In this document: in pieces, positions 18,054 through 27,102 of the stretch
Layout of the letters: every line of letters starts with the position of its first letter
Position numbering within the stretch: the stretch's first letter is position 1
Assembly: GCA_033852075.1 (NCBI GenBank)
Contig: JAWSVC010000021.1
Coordinates: forward strand, 1 to 64,000
Direction: 5' to 3'
Length of the DNA stretch: 64,000 nt
Origin: QZLE01 sp033852075
GTDB lineage: Bacteria > Pseudomonadota > Gammaproteobacteria > QZLD01
Position numbers and translations under genes: made by a program
Notes under the pieces: model-generated
Databases searched by the model: none
Told to the model about the DNA's origin: nothing
The model's input: only the letters and a program-made list of their open reading frames with translations

Positions 18054-19532
18054 ATGTCTGATACAAGCTCTTCTAATACAGACTCTTCAAATTTAAACTC
18101 CTCAAATATAGGAGCCAAGGTTGTAACATCTCTTAGGTGGTTTACGGTTATTAAAATATTATCCCAGGCTTTTTCATGGATAATAACCTTTTATATCATG
18201 TCAATTCTGGTCGAGGCCGATTACGGGCTTTTCGCCATGGCCACGGTTGTAATCTCATTTATGTTTTTGGTAAGCGAACTTGGACTTTCTTCTGCACTTA
18301 TGCAGAAAAAAGATATTACTATTATGGACCAACGCCAGATATTTGGACTGGTACTAATCGTTGGCATCATACTAACTACTATCATTACATTATCCGCACC
18401 ATTCATAGCTGAATTTTATCGTGATGAACGCCTTACGGCCCTTATCTCTGTTCTAGGCGCTCAGTTTCTACTTATACCATTTTATGTCGTTCCCAAGGCC
18501 AGTCTGGAAAGAAACCTCAACTTTAAAATACGATCTATTATTGAATTAATTTCTTCAATAATATCCAGCTTCACCACCCTCTTGTGTGCAACATATGGCT
18601 TAGGCGTTTGGGCACTAATACTAGGACACATTACAACCATTATCTGCCATCTTATCGGTTATAATTATGCCAACCCATTTCGCCACCTCCCATCATTTAA
18701 CTTCAAAGGCGTAAGCGGCATGCTCTCATTTGGTGGATTTACCATGGGTTCAAGATGGCTATGGTTTTTCTCTTCCAATGCAGACATGATTATTGCAGGA
18801 AGACTGCTTGCAATAGATACTGTCGGCCTTTACAAATTTGCCACTCATATTGCATCTTTGCCAGCCCAAAAGATATCACCAATTATTAATCAGATCGCCT
18901 TCCCAGCATTCGCCAGAATGCAGGATGACACACAACAAGTAGCTAACCACTACCTGACAGCGGTTGGGCTACTAAGTCTAATTTCATTCCCTGTCTTATG
19001 GGGAATTGCATCCATTGCTGATTTTATTCCTGATTATTTAGGTGAACACTGGCGCGGAGCAATACCCGCTCTCAGAGTGCTGTGTTTTATCCTGCCAATC
19101 AGAATGCTTAACGGTCTAACACCATCAATCACCGGGGCACTAGGGTATCCCAAGAAGGATTTTAAAAATCAGGTATGGCTATTTGTTGTAATGGTGTCTG
19201 CATATTACATTGGCTGTGAGACTGGCGGTTTAATGGGGCTAGCTTACGCCTGGGCAATCGGTTTCCCGTTTGTTGTTGGCAGAAACCTTTTCTACACCCT
19301 TCCTATTATTGGGCTAAAGCTTACAGACCTGCTTAAAAGTATGCTGACACCTCTTATACTGGCCACAATTATGATGTTTTCGATATTTGGTATTCAGCAC
19401 ATGCTTACCAACATAAACCAACACCTACTGTTCGCAATTTCCATCATCAGTGGAATAATAATTTATTCGGGATTAACCGTAATCTTTAATAAAAGAATGG
19501 CAAAAATACTTGTTAAGTTTGTAAAGAACTAA
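18054..19532 (+). CDS. polysaccharide flippase, MATE/MOP superfamily (Wzx-like)
   Basis: 492 residues with about 12-14 membrane segments and a Ser/Asn-rich cytoplasmic start (MSDTSSSNTDSSNLNSS). The pattern VVTSLRWFTVIKILSQAFSW followed by MSILVEADYGLFAMATVV is typical of lipopolysaccharide O-unit or exopolysaccharide flippases, which turn lipid-linked sugar units across the inner membrane. It is seven bases from the acyltransferase gene, so the two are co-transcribed. No glycosyltransferases or polymerase lie in the window, so the sugar cannot be told. Confidence 0.88.
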   Translation: MSDTSSSNTDSSNLNSSNIGAKVVTSLRWFTVIKILSQAFSWIITFYIMSILVEADYGLFAMATVVISFMFLVSELGLSSALMQKKDITIMDQRQIFGLVLIVGIILTTIITLSAPFIAEFYRDERLTALISVLGAQFLLIPFYVVPKASLERNLNFKIRSIIELISSIISSFTTLLCATYGLGVWALILGHITTIICHLIGYNYANPFRHLPSFNFKGVSGMLSFGGFTMGSRWLWFFSSNADMIIAGRLLAIDTVGLYKFATHIASLPAQKISPIINQIAFPAFARMQDDTQQVANHYLTAVGLLSLISFPVLWGIASIADFIPDYLGEHWRGAIPALRVLCFILPIRMLNGLTPSITGALGYPKKDFKNQVWLFVVMVSAYYIGCETGGLMGLAYAWAIGFPFVVGRNLFYTLPIIGLKLTDLLKSMLTPLILATIMMFSIFGIQHMLTNINQHLLFAISIISGIIIYSGLTVIFNKRMAKILVKFVKN

Positions 19533-19538
19533 TCTATT

Positions 19539-20558
19539 ATGGACAAAAAAACCTTAGAAAAAGATATTAGCAAAAGAATCTGGATAACCCGCTATTTCAT
19601 GATTATTGGGATTATTATCCTGCATCTGCCTCCATATAAACCTTTAAGTGAAGTAAACGGCCCTTTTTTTGAATATATCAAAGCCTTTTTATCTCACGGA
19701 GTATTCAGAGCAGCGGTACCCGTCTTAACAGCAATTTCTGGTTATCTTATTTTTAAATCCAGACTTTATCTTTATCCCAAAAAACTCGTCAAAAAAAAGT
19801 TTTTTTCCATTATATATCCATTAATAATATGGAATATCCCGTTTGCCGTATTTATCTTTGCAGTCCAGAAATATAATCTTCTCTCGCATGATTTTTCTGC
19901 AAAGCTCTATCCTTTTGACCTTATGGCATGGATAAATGCCTTAACCGGATTAACAGAATCACCAGTAAATTATCCGCTTAATTTTTTAAGAGATTTATTC
20001 ATTATATCTATTCTCTCCCCTTTATTTTGGCAACTTATCAAAAGAGCTCCATATACTGGATTGGTGCTGATTTTGGTTATTTACCAGTTCAACCTTGATG
20101 GACAACTTATCCTCCGTAATCCCATGATAGTCAGTTTTTACCTGGGAGCATTAGCTGCTAATCAACAATGGGATCTAAAAAGACTAGATAAATATGCCCC
20201 GATACTTCTATCAATATTCATTGCCATATGCATTGCAATAATTTATTTCAAGATTGAAAACCGAAATTTATTCAGGCTGGTATCACCATTCCTGATTTGG
20301 CCATCTATGTCATTACTGGAAAACTCCAGAGCCGGGAAATTTCTACATAACTATTCAAAGAACAGTTTCCTGACTTTCCTTTCTCATGGACCATTGATAT
20401 TAATTATTTGGATTTTATTTCAAAAAATACCAGCAGACATCCCATATCTGGTATATTGGATAGCGGCCCCGATAATCACTGTCATAATTACGATATTGGC
20501 TAATCGTCTATTGCACAAAGTGCCAAAACTTGCCGCTATTTTACTGGGAGGAAGATAG
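19539..20558 (+). CDS. acyltransferase family 3 membrane protein
   Basis: 339 residues with about ten membrane segments. The start, TRYFMIIGIIILHLPPY, has the position of the family's catalytic His near the end of the first helix (IILH), and the order of helices fits acyltransferase_3 (OafA/NolL) enzymes that O-acetylate or succinylate surface sugars. It follows the flippase gene by six bases and probably modifies the unit that protein carries. Confidence 0.82.
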   Translation: MDKKTLEKDISKRIWITRYFMIIGIIILHLPPYKPLSEVNGPFFEYIKAFLSHGVFRAAVPVLTAISGYLIFKSRLYLYPKKLVKKKFFSIIYPLIIWNIPFAVFIFAVQKYNLLSHDFSAKLYPFDLMAWINALTGLTESPVNYPLNFLRDLFIISILSPLFWQLIKRAPYTGLVLILVIYQFNLDGQLILRNPMIVSFYLGALAANQQWDLKRLDKYAPILLSIFIAICIAIIYFKIENRNLFRLVSPFLIWPSMSLLENSRAGKFLHNYSKNSFLTFLSHGPLILIIWILFQKIPADIPYLVYWIAAPIITVIITILANRLLHKVPKLAAILLGGR

Positions 20559-20562
20559 TTTT

Positions 20563-21294
20563 TTATTTCCTCTCAACCGCAGCTAAGATGCCACGCATAA
20601 TATTCATCTCATTCTTATCCATTTGCGCCCGATTATAAAGCCTGCGCAGTCTACGCATTAGTTTGCGCGGGTTATCCGGATTATAAAACTTTATATCGGT
20701 AAGAACTTTTTCCAGATGCTGGTAAAACAATTCCATTTCATCTGCCGTTGCTTGTTCAATCTGTTCTTCTGGCTCTTCCCGTTCTTCTTTGGTTTCTGTG
20801 ACCTCACTACATTCCACCAACTGTTTACGAATTTCATAGGAGATTACCTGCACGGCAGCACCAAGATTTAACGATGAGTATTCCGAGTTTGTATCTATGT
20901 GTACCAGATAATTACAACGATCCAATTCTTCATTGGTAAGGCCTGAGTGTTCACGGCCAAATACAAAGGCGATATTTTCCTTGTTCTCACCTGTTGAATT
21001 AACAATTGCCTGCTTAACCGCTTCAGGCGGAGTTAACGCTTCGGACGAAAGGCGGCGTTTTCTGGCAGTCATACCAAATACTAAGCTGCAACCATCAAGT
21101 GCCTTATCCAGAGTATCCACAACTTTCGCATTCTGCAAAATATCATCGGCGCCGGAAGCCCTGGCAGTAGCTTCTTCATGTGGAAATTTTCTTGGTTCAA
21201 CCAATACCAACTGGCTTAGCCCCATGGTTTTCATGGCTCGGGCTGCGGCTCCGATATTGCCAGGATGCGTTGTTCCAATTAATACGATTCTCAC
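20563..21294 (-). CDS. trmJ: tRNA (cytidine/uridine-2'-O-)-methyltransferase TrmJ
   Basis: 243 residues. It methylates the ribose of position 32 in several tRNAs. SPOUT-fold landmarks: start VLIGTTHPGNIGAAARAMKT, middle FGREHSGLTNEELDRCNYLV, and the knot region YSSLNLGAAVQVISYEI, followed by a helical C-terminal tail that ends in MNIMRGILAAVERK. Converges with the acyltransferase gene (4 bases between stops) and is divergent from suhB. Confidence 0.95.
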   Translation of the reverse strand: MRIVLIGTTHPGNIGAAARAMKTMGLSQLVLVEPRKFPHEEATARASGADDILQNAKVVDTLDKALDGCSLVFGMTARKRRLSSEALTPPEAVKQAIVNSTGENKENIAFVFGREHSGLTNEELDRCNYLVHIDTNSEYSSLNLGAAVQVISYEIRKQLVECSEVTETKEEREEPEEQIEQATADEMELFYQHLEKVLTDIKFYNPDNPRKLMRRLRRLYNRAQMDKNEMNIMRGILAAVERK

Positions 21295-21430
21295 TCTTTA
21301 CCACCATTTTTGCGATTATAAATTGGTAACTATTACCTGATATCTCAAGCTTTTTAAAAAAACTGTGCGGAAAAATAACATTTTTTGGTAAAATATTCGC
21401 CTCTTTGTTCTTTAAAATAGGTGATCCCCG

Positions 21431-22228
21431 ATGCATCCGCTATTAAATATTGCAATTAAAGCGGCCAGGAAGGCTGGTAATACTATATCTAGATATGCCG
21501 ACAGAATTGATTCTGTTGCTGTTACTTCCAAAAATGCCAATGATTTTGTTACTGAAGTTGACCTTCGTGCCGAGCAGGATATTATCGAGATCATCAAAGA
21601 GGCCTATCCGGACCACGAAATTCTGGCTGAAGAATCTGGTCACGAAGGCAAAAGCGATGTGGTTTGGATTATCGACCCACTGGATGGCACCACTAACTTT
21701 ATGCACGGTTTCCCGCAATATGCCGTTTCTATTGGAGTTCAGGTTAATGGCGAGCTTGACCAGGCCGTAATCTACGACCCGTTTAAACAAGAATTATTTA
21801 CCGCATCCAAAGGCAATGGAGCTACTCTGGATGGCAGAAAAATCCGTGTTGCCGATAAAAAAACACTAAACGGTTGCCTACTTGGCACCGGCTTCCCATT
21901 TAAAAACCAAGATATTATTGATACCTATTTAGAGATGTTTAAGGATATCTTCAGCGAATCATCTGGTGTTCGCCGTGCAGGTTCTGCAGCACTTGACCTA
22001 GCCTATGTTGCCGCAGGACGTCTTGATGGATTTTGGGAGATTGGACTTAAGCCATGGGATATGGCTGCTGGCGCCTTAATGATTAAAGAGGCTGGCGGAA
22101 CAGTTACCGATTTTTATGGCAAAGATAAGTTTTTGGAAAGTGGTAATGTTATTGCCGGAAACTTGAAGATTCATGCAAGGCTGGAAGATAAGGTTTATCC
22201 TTATAATGAGAAGCTTACAGCTAAGTAA
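21431..22228 (+). CDS. suhB: inositol monophosphatase family protein SuhB
   Basis: 265 residues, start MHPLLNIAIKAARKAGNTIS. Motif A (WIIDPLDGTTNFMHGFP) and motif B (WDMAAGALMIKEAGG) carry the metal-binding Asp residues; the Glu of the first metal site is in ILAEESG. In gammaproteobacteria SuhB also takes part in ribosomal RNA antitermination. The pairing with divergent trmJ is common in this class. Confidence 0.95.
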   Translation: MHPLLNIAIKAARKAGNTISRYADRIDSVAVTSKNANDFVTEVDLRAEQDIIEIIKEAYPDHEILAEESGHEGKSDVVWIIDPLDGTTNFMHGFPQYAVSIGVQVNGELDQAVIYDPFKQELFTASKGNGATLDGRKIRVADKKTLNGCLLGTGFPFKNQDIIDTYLEMFKDIFSESSGVRRAGSAALDLAYVAAGRLDGFWEIGLKPWDMAAGALMIKEAGGTVTDFYGKDKFLESGNVIAGNLKIHARLEDKVYPYNEKLTAK

Positions 22229-22252
22229 TTCATTAAAGCATCATTACTACAG

Positions 22253-22290
22253 GCATTCCCAGGCAGAGCCTGGGAATGCGATAAAAAAAT
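22253..22290 (+). terminator. hairpin terminator / dispersed palindrome after suhB
   Basis: GCATTCCCAGGC pairs with GCCTGGGAATGC around a short AGA loop, followed by GATAAAAAAAT. It can serve both suhB and the convergent ehuA. A related palindrome (CGTTCCCAACG / CGTTGGGAATG) lies at 43426-43451. Confidence 0.75.
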
Positions 22291-22303
22291 CTGATTTAAT
22301 TTA

Positions 22304-23119
22304 TTAAATCGACTCATTCACTGCATTAAGAAATTGTTGAGTTCGTTCCCTTTGAGGGTTGGAAAACAGGTTTTCTGGCGATCCTTGCTCTTCTATCTTT
22401 CCATTATAAAAAAAGCACACTCTATCGGATATTTGCTGAGCAAAACCCATTTGGTGAGTAACCATTAACATCGTTAAACTATGCTTATCTACAAGCCCTT
22501 TAATAACACTGGTGACCTCTCCAATTACTTCTGGATCTAATGCTGAAGTAACCTCGTCAAATAACATAACCTTTGGGCGCATAGCTAGAGCTCTTGCTAT
22601 TGCTACCCGCTGTTTTTGGCCTCCGGATAATCTAGAAGGATGCTCATCCATTTTGTCTAACATCCCTACCATTTCAAGTAACTCTTCACCTCGCTGTTTG
22701 GCTTGTTTTTTTGACAAACCTAAAACATGCACCAGCCCTTCCATGCAATTTTCTATTGCGGTCATATGCGGGAACAAATTAAAGTGTTGGAAGCACATCC
22801 CTATTTGGCCACGTTTTTCACGAATATACCTATGATTAGCAGGTACTAAAACCCCATTTTTTTCCATATGTGTAAGCGGTTCACCATTAACATAAATAAC
22901 TCCTCCGTCAATATGTTCCAGCGTCATCAACATTCTTAATACCGTAGTTTTACCAGAGCCTGACGGCCCTATTATTGTAACCATCTCTCCTGCATCTATT
23001 TCCAGATTAAGTTTGTCTAATACTGTCAGTTCTCCGTAGCGTTTGGTAACATTTTTAAAACACACCATAGGTATATTGTCACCTTCAAGACATAATGGGT
23101 AAGCTTCCAGATCTTTCAT
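22304..23119 (-). CDS. ehuA: ectoine/amino-acid ABC transporter ATP-binding protein
   Basis: 271 residues. Walker A GPSGSGKTT, signature LSGGQKQRVAIARALAM, Walker B VMLFDEVTSALDPE and the switch His in MVTHQMGF are all intact, so it should hydrolyse ATP. It belongs to the polar amino acid/GlnQ group; the ectoine assignment rests on the binding protein of the same operon. Last gene of a minus-strand operon, two bases after the permease. Confidence 0.88.
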   Translation of the reverse strand: MKDLEAYPLCLEGDNIPMVCFKNVTKRYGELTVLDKLNLEIDAGEMVTIIGPSGSGKTTVLRMLMTLEHIDGGVIYVNGEPLTHMEKNGVLVPANHRYIREKRGQIGMCFQHFNLFPHMTAIENCMEGLVHVLGLSKKQAKQRGEELLEMVGMLDKMDEHPSRLSGGQKQRVAIARALAMRPKVMLFDEVTSALDPEVIGEVTSVIKGLVDKHSLTMLMVTHQMGFAQQISDRVCFFYNGKIEEQGSPENLFSNPQRERTQQFLNAVNESI

Positions 23120-23121
23120 AA

Positions 23122-23790
23122 TTAATTTAATCCCATTTTTTGATTTACATATCTTTCCAAAACTCTTATTAAATAACTGGCTGGTAACGAGATAAATAGA
23201 TAAATAATTCCAACTAAAGTTATGGGCTCTAGATACCGATAACTTTCAGCTCCGATAGCATTGGCAGTATGCATCAATTCCGCAACCCCAATAACCGATA
23301 ACATTGGCGTATCTTTAAAAATACCTACAAGATAATTACCCATTCCAGAAAGAGAAGGCGGTAAGGCCTGGGGCAATATAATTCTTATATATGTTTTAAC
23401 TGTAGAAAGATTCAGAGAAGTAGCAGCCTCCCACTGACCTTTAGGAACGCTTTCCAAACCTCCTCGATAGACCTCTGACAAATATGCTGAATAGTGTAAT
23501 CCAATAGCTATCATACCCGCAGCCCAAGGAGAAAGATTAATACCAAACTGAGGCCCAACATAAAACACAAAAAATATCTGGAGTATTAATGGCGTAGACC
23601 TTAAAAACTCTACCAATTCACGAGTAATAATGGTTAATGTTTTTACTCTTGTTCTTTGCAAAAGCGTAAATATCAAGCCCATAACAAGAGCGATACAATA
23701 ACCAAGCATTGAAGCCAGCAAGGTATTTAACGTTGCCTCAAATAGCCTTGGCAAAATTTCCCAAACAAAAGCCCATCTCCAGTCAAACAT
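23122..23790 (-). CDS. ehuD: ectoine-type ABC transporter permease
   Basis: 222 residues with five membrane segments and the EAA-loop region (EAATSLNLSTVKTYIRIILPQALPPSL) that contacts the ATPase. HisM/GlnP-like family. Its start overlaps the previous permease gene by eight bases, indicating coupled translation. Confidence 0.87.
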   Translation of the reverse strand: MFDWRWAFVWEILPRLFEATLNTLLASMLGYCIALVMGLIFTLLQRTRVKTLTIITRELVEFLRSTPLILQIFFVFYVGPQFGINLSPWAAGMIAIGLHYSAYLSEVYRGGLESVPKGQWEAATSLNLSTVKTYIRIILPQALPPSLSGMGNYLVGIFKDTPMLSVIGVAELMHTANAIGAESYRYLEPITLVGIIYLFISLPASYLIRVLERYVNQKMGLN

Positions 23791-24454
23791 TATTTAATCC
23801 CAGCTTTTTAGACATAAATTTCTCAGCCTGGCGCATCACTGGAGTAATAATAAATCGAGCCAGAATATAGTAAATAATTAAGGCAACCCCAAATGTTTGG
23901 GCGGAAAGGAATGTTGACCCATTAATTTGTTTAGCCTGAAACATTAAATCTGCAACCGAAATCAATGCCACCAACGCAGATCCTTTCAGCAATTCAATAA
24001 ACAGATTCCCCCATGCAGGCAACATTATTACAACTGCCTGTGGCAATATAATTCTTACCATTCTTTTGTATGAAGACATATTTAAAGCGATAGCTGCTTC
24101 CCATTGACCTTGAGGAACTGACTGTATCGCACCTCTTACTAATTCTGCTCCATAGCTGCCTATATTTAAACTTAGAGTTAGAAAACCCGCCGTAAAACTA
24201 CTAAGGGTTATCCCTAAAAGAGGTAATACAAAGAACATCCAATACAATTGAACCAACAATGAAGTACCTCGAAAAAGTTCAATATATATATTAGAAATAA
24301 CCCGCAGAGATTTATAACGGGATAGTTTCATAATCCCAAAAGAAAAAGCTAGCGGCAATACCAGCAAAATAGCCAACACTGTTTGCTGAAGTGTTACTAA
24401 TGTTCCATCCCAAAACCTTGGGCCGTATTGTTGAAGAAATTCAATAAAGGACAT
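23783..24454 (-). CDS. ehuC: ectoine-type ABC transporter permease
   Basis: 223 residues, five membrane segments, EAA loop EAAIALNMSSYKRMVRIILPQA. It pairs with the next permease to form the channel. It follows the binding-protein gene by 28 bases. The carboxyl end (KFMSKKLGLNNV) resembles the end of its partner, as expected for two related subunits. Confidence 0.87.
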   Translation of the reverse strand: MSFIEFLQQYGPRFWDGTLVTLQQTVLAILLVLPLAFSFGIMKLSRYKSLRVISNIYIELFRGTSLLVQLYWMFFVLPLLGITLSSFTAGFLTLSLNIGSYGAELVRGAIQSVPQGQWEAAIALNMSSYKRMVRIILPQAVVIMLPAWGNLFIELLKGSALVALISVADLMFQAKQINGSTFLSAQTFGVALIIYYILARFIITPVMRQAEKFMSKKLGLNNV

Positions 24455-24482
24455 TTTTTATGTCTTAAATATCGCCAATAAA

Positions 24483-25316
24483 CTAACGATTAGAGCAAGC
24501 CCACTCTGTAGTTACATTGCCTGGTAGTTGAGATTTTGTATAACCATATTCAGCAACAGATTTAAGCATTTCTTCACTGCCAAGATACGCAGCCTGCGCT
24601 TCATTAAATCTCTTTAAAAAATCAGCGTCTGAATCCCTGAAGCCTATGCCTACATAGTTCAGAGTCCATTCCGGCAAGGCGCCGGGATCTGTTACTTCAA
24701 TATCTCCACCAGATTTTTTGGCTAAATTTAAAGCGGTAAAATATGTTACGGCACCTGCATCTGCACGGCCGGCCTTAACTGCTGCAAGAATTTCAGTAGG
24801 CCCGGGTACCTGCATAATTTTATTATTGGCAACGCCTTCTTTTTTTGCTGCTTCAACCGAGTTATAACCAGCACCAGTTACAAGAACCAATCCCTTGTTT
24901 TTTATATCCTGATAGTTATTAATGCCTTTAGGATTACCTTTCTTAACTATAAAGGCATCACCAAATTTCCCCATTGGCTCTGAAAATTTAATGTTTTGGC
25001 AACGGCTATTAAGGATATACATTCCACCAGTAATAATATCGAAACGATTTGCCTTAAGACCAGGAATTAACCCACCCCACTCAGTTACAACTGGCTCGAT
25101 ATTGGTATACCCCATTTTTTTCAGCACACCAATAACGTACGCATTTGCAAATCCAAGGGGTTTATTATTTTCCCCTGGATAGGCCCATGGTACTTCATTA
25201 GCAAAACCTAAACGGATAGAGTCGTTATCCTTAACTCTGTCCTCTAATGACCCAGCTGATACTGAAAATGAGATGATTAACGCTGTAAAAAATATGATTA
25301 AACTTTTTAACTTCAT
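24483..25316 (-). CDS. ehuB: ectoine/hydroxyectoine-type substrate-binding protein
   Basis: 277 residues from the ATG at 25316 (MKLKSLIIFFTALIISFSVS), which gives a proper signal peptide; the frame continues upstream to 25403 but without a signal. The features IRLGFANEVPWAYPGENNK, TEWGGLIPGLKANRFDIITG and MYILNSRCQNIKFSEP match EhuB-type binding proteins, which deliver compatible solutes across the periplasm. First gene of ehuBCDA. Import of another cyclic or amino acid remains possible. Confidence 0.85.
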   Translation of the reverse strand: MKLKSLIIFFTALIISFSVSAGSLEDRVKDNDSIRLGFANEVPWAYPGENNKPLGFANAYVIGVLKKMGYTNIEPVVTEWGGLIPGLKANRFDIITGGMYILNSRCQNIKFSEPMGKFGDAFIVKKGNPKGINNYQDIKNKGLVLVTGAGYNSVEAAKKEGVANNKIMQVPGPTEILAAVKAGRADAGAVTYFTALNLAKKSGGDIEVTDPGALPEWTLNYVGIGFRDSDADFLKRFNEAQAAYLGSEEMLKSVAEYGYTKSQLPGNVTTEWACSNR

Positions 25317-25483
25317 TCGCTCGCCCTTATACGTGAAAACTATGTCTACATACTTAATGAAGATACCGGTTAACACTATAGCAAGATAAGGGCTAAATGA
25401 CACGTTTGCGGCTAAAACCCTATTCAGAGGAGAAAGCCACCTACTGCTTTTATATTTTGCTTACCCATCAAAGTCATTGCTAA

Positions 25484-25960
25484 TCATACAAACCTATCAT
25501 CAGATAACTTGGTCTTAACATCAGAACAGTTTTTTTCCACCCAGCCAATCTTTGCGTCTTCTACACCATCAAATGCAGCAATGTACGGTTTTATATCTAA
25601 TAACGGTGTGCCATCTAAAACATCAAGATTATCTACAAACAGTGTATTGCCTTCTATTCCAGTAAGCTTAACTACAGAAATCCCAATCGGATTTGGCCGA
25701 CGTGGAGCTCGCGTTGAAAATACGCCTCTTGGTTGTGTATCTAAAAATGGTTTTATTAATAAATCAACATGCTGCGTTTTATGAAAATGATAAAGCAGAA
25801 TCACATGCGAGAACCCTTCAAGATCCTGCAATCCTTTTACATACTCTTCACTAAGCTCTACAGTTCCAGATGCACGGGCACCACCTGGCTGGATTGGCAT
25901 TCCTTTTAGGTCTGAAAACGGCGAATGGATAATCCCAATTGATTTTAGTTGTATTGTCAT
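25484..25960 (-). CDS. TrmO/TsaA-like (UPF0066) SAM-binding protein linked to draG
   Basis: 158 residues from the ATG at 25960 (MTIQLKSIGIIHSPFSDLKG), which overlaps the draG stop as ATGA, so the two are translationally coupled. It has the UPF0066 signatures QPGGARASGTVEL, STRAPRRPNPIGISVVKL and LDGTPLLDIKPYI but lacks the C-terminal part of the 230-residue TrmO at 14443. Short TsaA-like proteins are known next to nif and molybdenum genes in other bacteria; the substrate is not established. It is unlikely to be a second housekeeping TrmO. Confidence 0.85.
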   Translation of the reverse strand: MTIQLKSIGIIHSPFSDLKGMPIQPGGARASGTVELSEEYVKGLQDLEGFSHVILLYHFHKTQHVDLLIKPFLDTQPRGVFSTRAPRRPNPIGISVVKLTGIEGNTLFVDNLDVLDGTPLLDIKPYIAAFDGVEDAKIGWVEKNCSDVKTKLSDDRFV

Positions 25961-26937
25961 TGTATTGCCTCTGTAAATTCTTTTGAAAATCCGATTAAAT
26001 GCTCTGCCTGATAACGGCACTTGGCTATAACATCTCTTTCTACTGCCTTAATCCAACGAACAGGTATAGCATCTAATCCGTAATAGGCACCTGCAATCAT
26101 TCCAACTATGGCTCCAGTGGTATCTGCGTCCCCACCACGATTTACCACTTCTATCATGCAATCTTCAAATGTCTGCGTATGAAAAAACGACTGAAGAACC
26201 ACACGCATAGTATCAACTATATAAGCACTTGGATTATGATAATGTTTCTTGTCATAGCGATAGCGCGGAAATGCCTTTATAAGATCCTGTACCGGCCCCT
26301 CTTCCATCGCCTTTTTATCTGCCCCATCAAAAGCCAGATGAATCATCTTTACTACGCAATCAACAGCCGCATCAGAATAATCGTTGTTATGAGTAATATG
26401 CGACTGCATCCTGCTCACACGCATTATTAGCTCCTGGTCTGAACCATAGGTAGCTAACGCCACCGGAAGTACGCGCATACATGCGCCATTGCCTGCATCG
26501 TGTTCACTTTCTGGTGAAGCAGGTCGTTTGGTATTGCGAAAATTTACTATTCCACGACGAACGGTATTCCCAATATCTACAGGTTTACCCTTCATCCATT
26601 TATCAAATGACATCGCCATATCGGTCATATCAAAGCGCTGTTTATTTAATATTGCGTCACCAAGCGCTAAGGCCATCGTAGTATCATCTGTTACCTGACC
26701 CGGCCTTAAATGTAACCAACCACCACCAATAATCTTTTTATGCACTCCGTATGCGTGAACAATTTCACTGGGTAACATAAATTCAACAGTCGCCCCCAGA
26801 GCATCGCCAACCGCCAAACCACAATATGCCGCAACCGCCTTACCCGTTAGTTCATCGGCAGGCTTTTTATTCTTTTTGAACAGATTTGACCAAATAGAAT
26901 TGGGATTAAATAAATTAAACGGTGTAGCATGTATCAT
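25957..26937 (-). CDS. draG: dinitrogenase reductase-activating glycohydrolase DraG
   Basis: About 326 residues (ATG at 26937; a GTG three codons upstream is possible). DraG removes ADP-ribose from the arginine of NifH and so reactivates nitrogenase. The binuclear manganese motifs are present: VTDDTTMALALG near 80 and GGDADTTGAIVG near 275, plus HDAGNGACMRVLP and ITHNND. It lies 166 bases downstream of nifB on the same strand and may share the NifA-driven nifB transcript. The partner draT is 29 kb away in another nif operon rather than adjacent as in Rhodospirillum and Azospirillum. Confidence 0.95.
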   Translation of the reverse strand: MIHATPFNLFNPNSIWSNLFKKNKKPADELTGKAVAAYCGLAVGDALGATVEFMLPSEIVHAYGVHKKIIGGGWLHLRPGQVTDDTTMALALGDAILNKQRFDMTDMAMSFDKWMKGKPVDIGNTVRRGIVNFRNTKRPASPESEHDAGNGACMRVLPVALATYGSDQELIMRVSRMQSHITHNNDYSDAAVDCVVKMIHLAFDGADKKAMEEGPVQDLIKAFPRYRYDKKHYHNPSAYIVDTMRVVLQSFFHTQTFEDCMIEVVNRGGDADTTGAIVGMIAGAYYGLDAIPVRWIKAVERDVIAKCRYQAEHLIGFSKEFTEAIQ

Positions 26938-27102
26938 AGTCTGCACATTCCATATTCTTAGGCATGGTACCTTTACCTAAGCACCAGGAATTAAAGATCA
27001 TCTCTACATAGCGACTTTTAACAATAATTTTATCTTTTTCCTGAATACAAGATAAAGGCACCTTAACCTCTCTTTTGTATAAAACAATTTAGTTACATCA
27101 GC

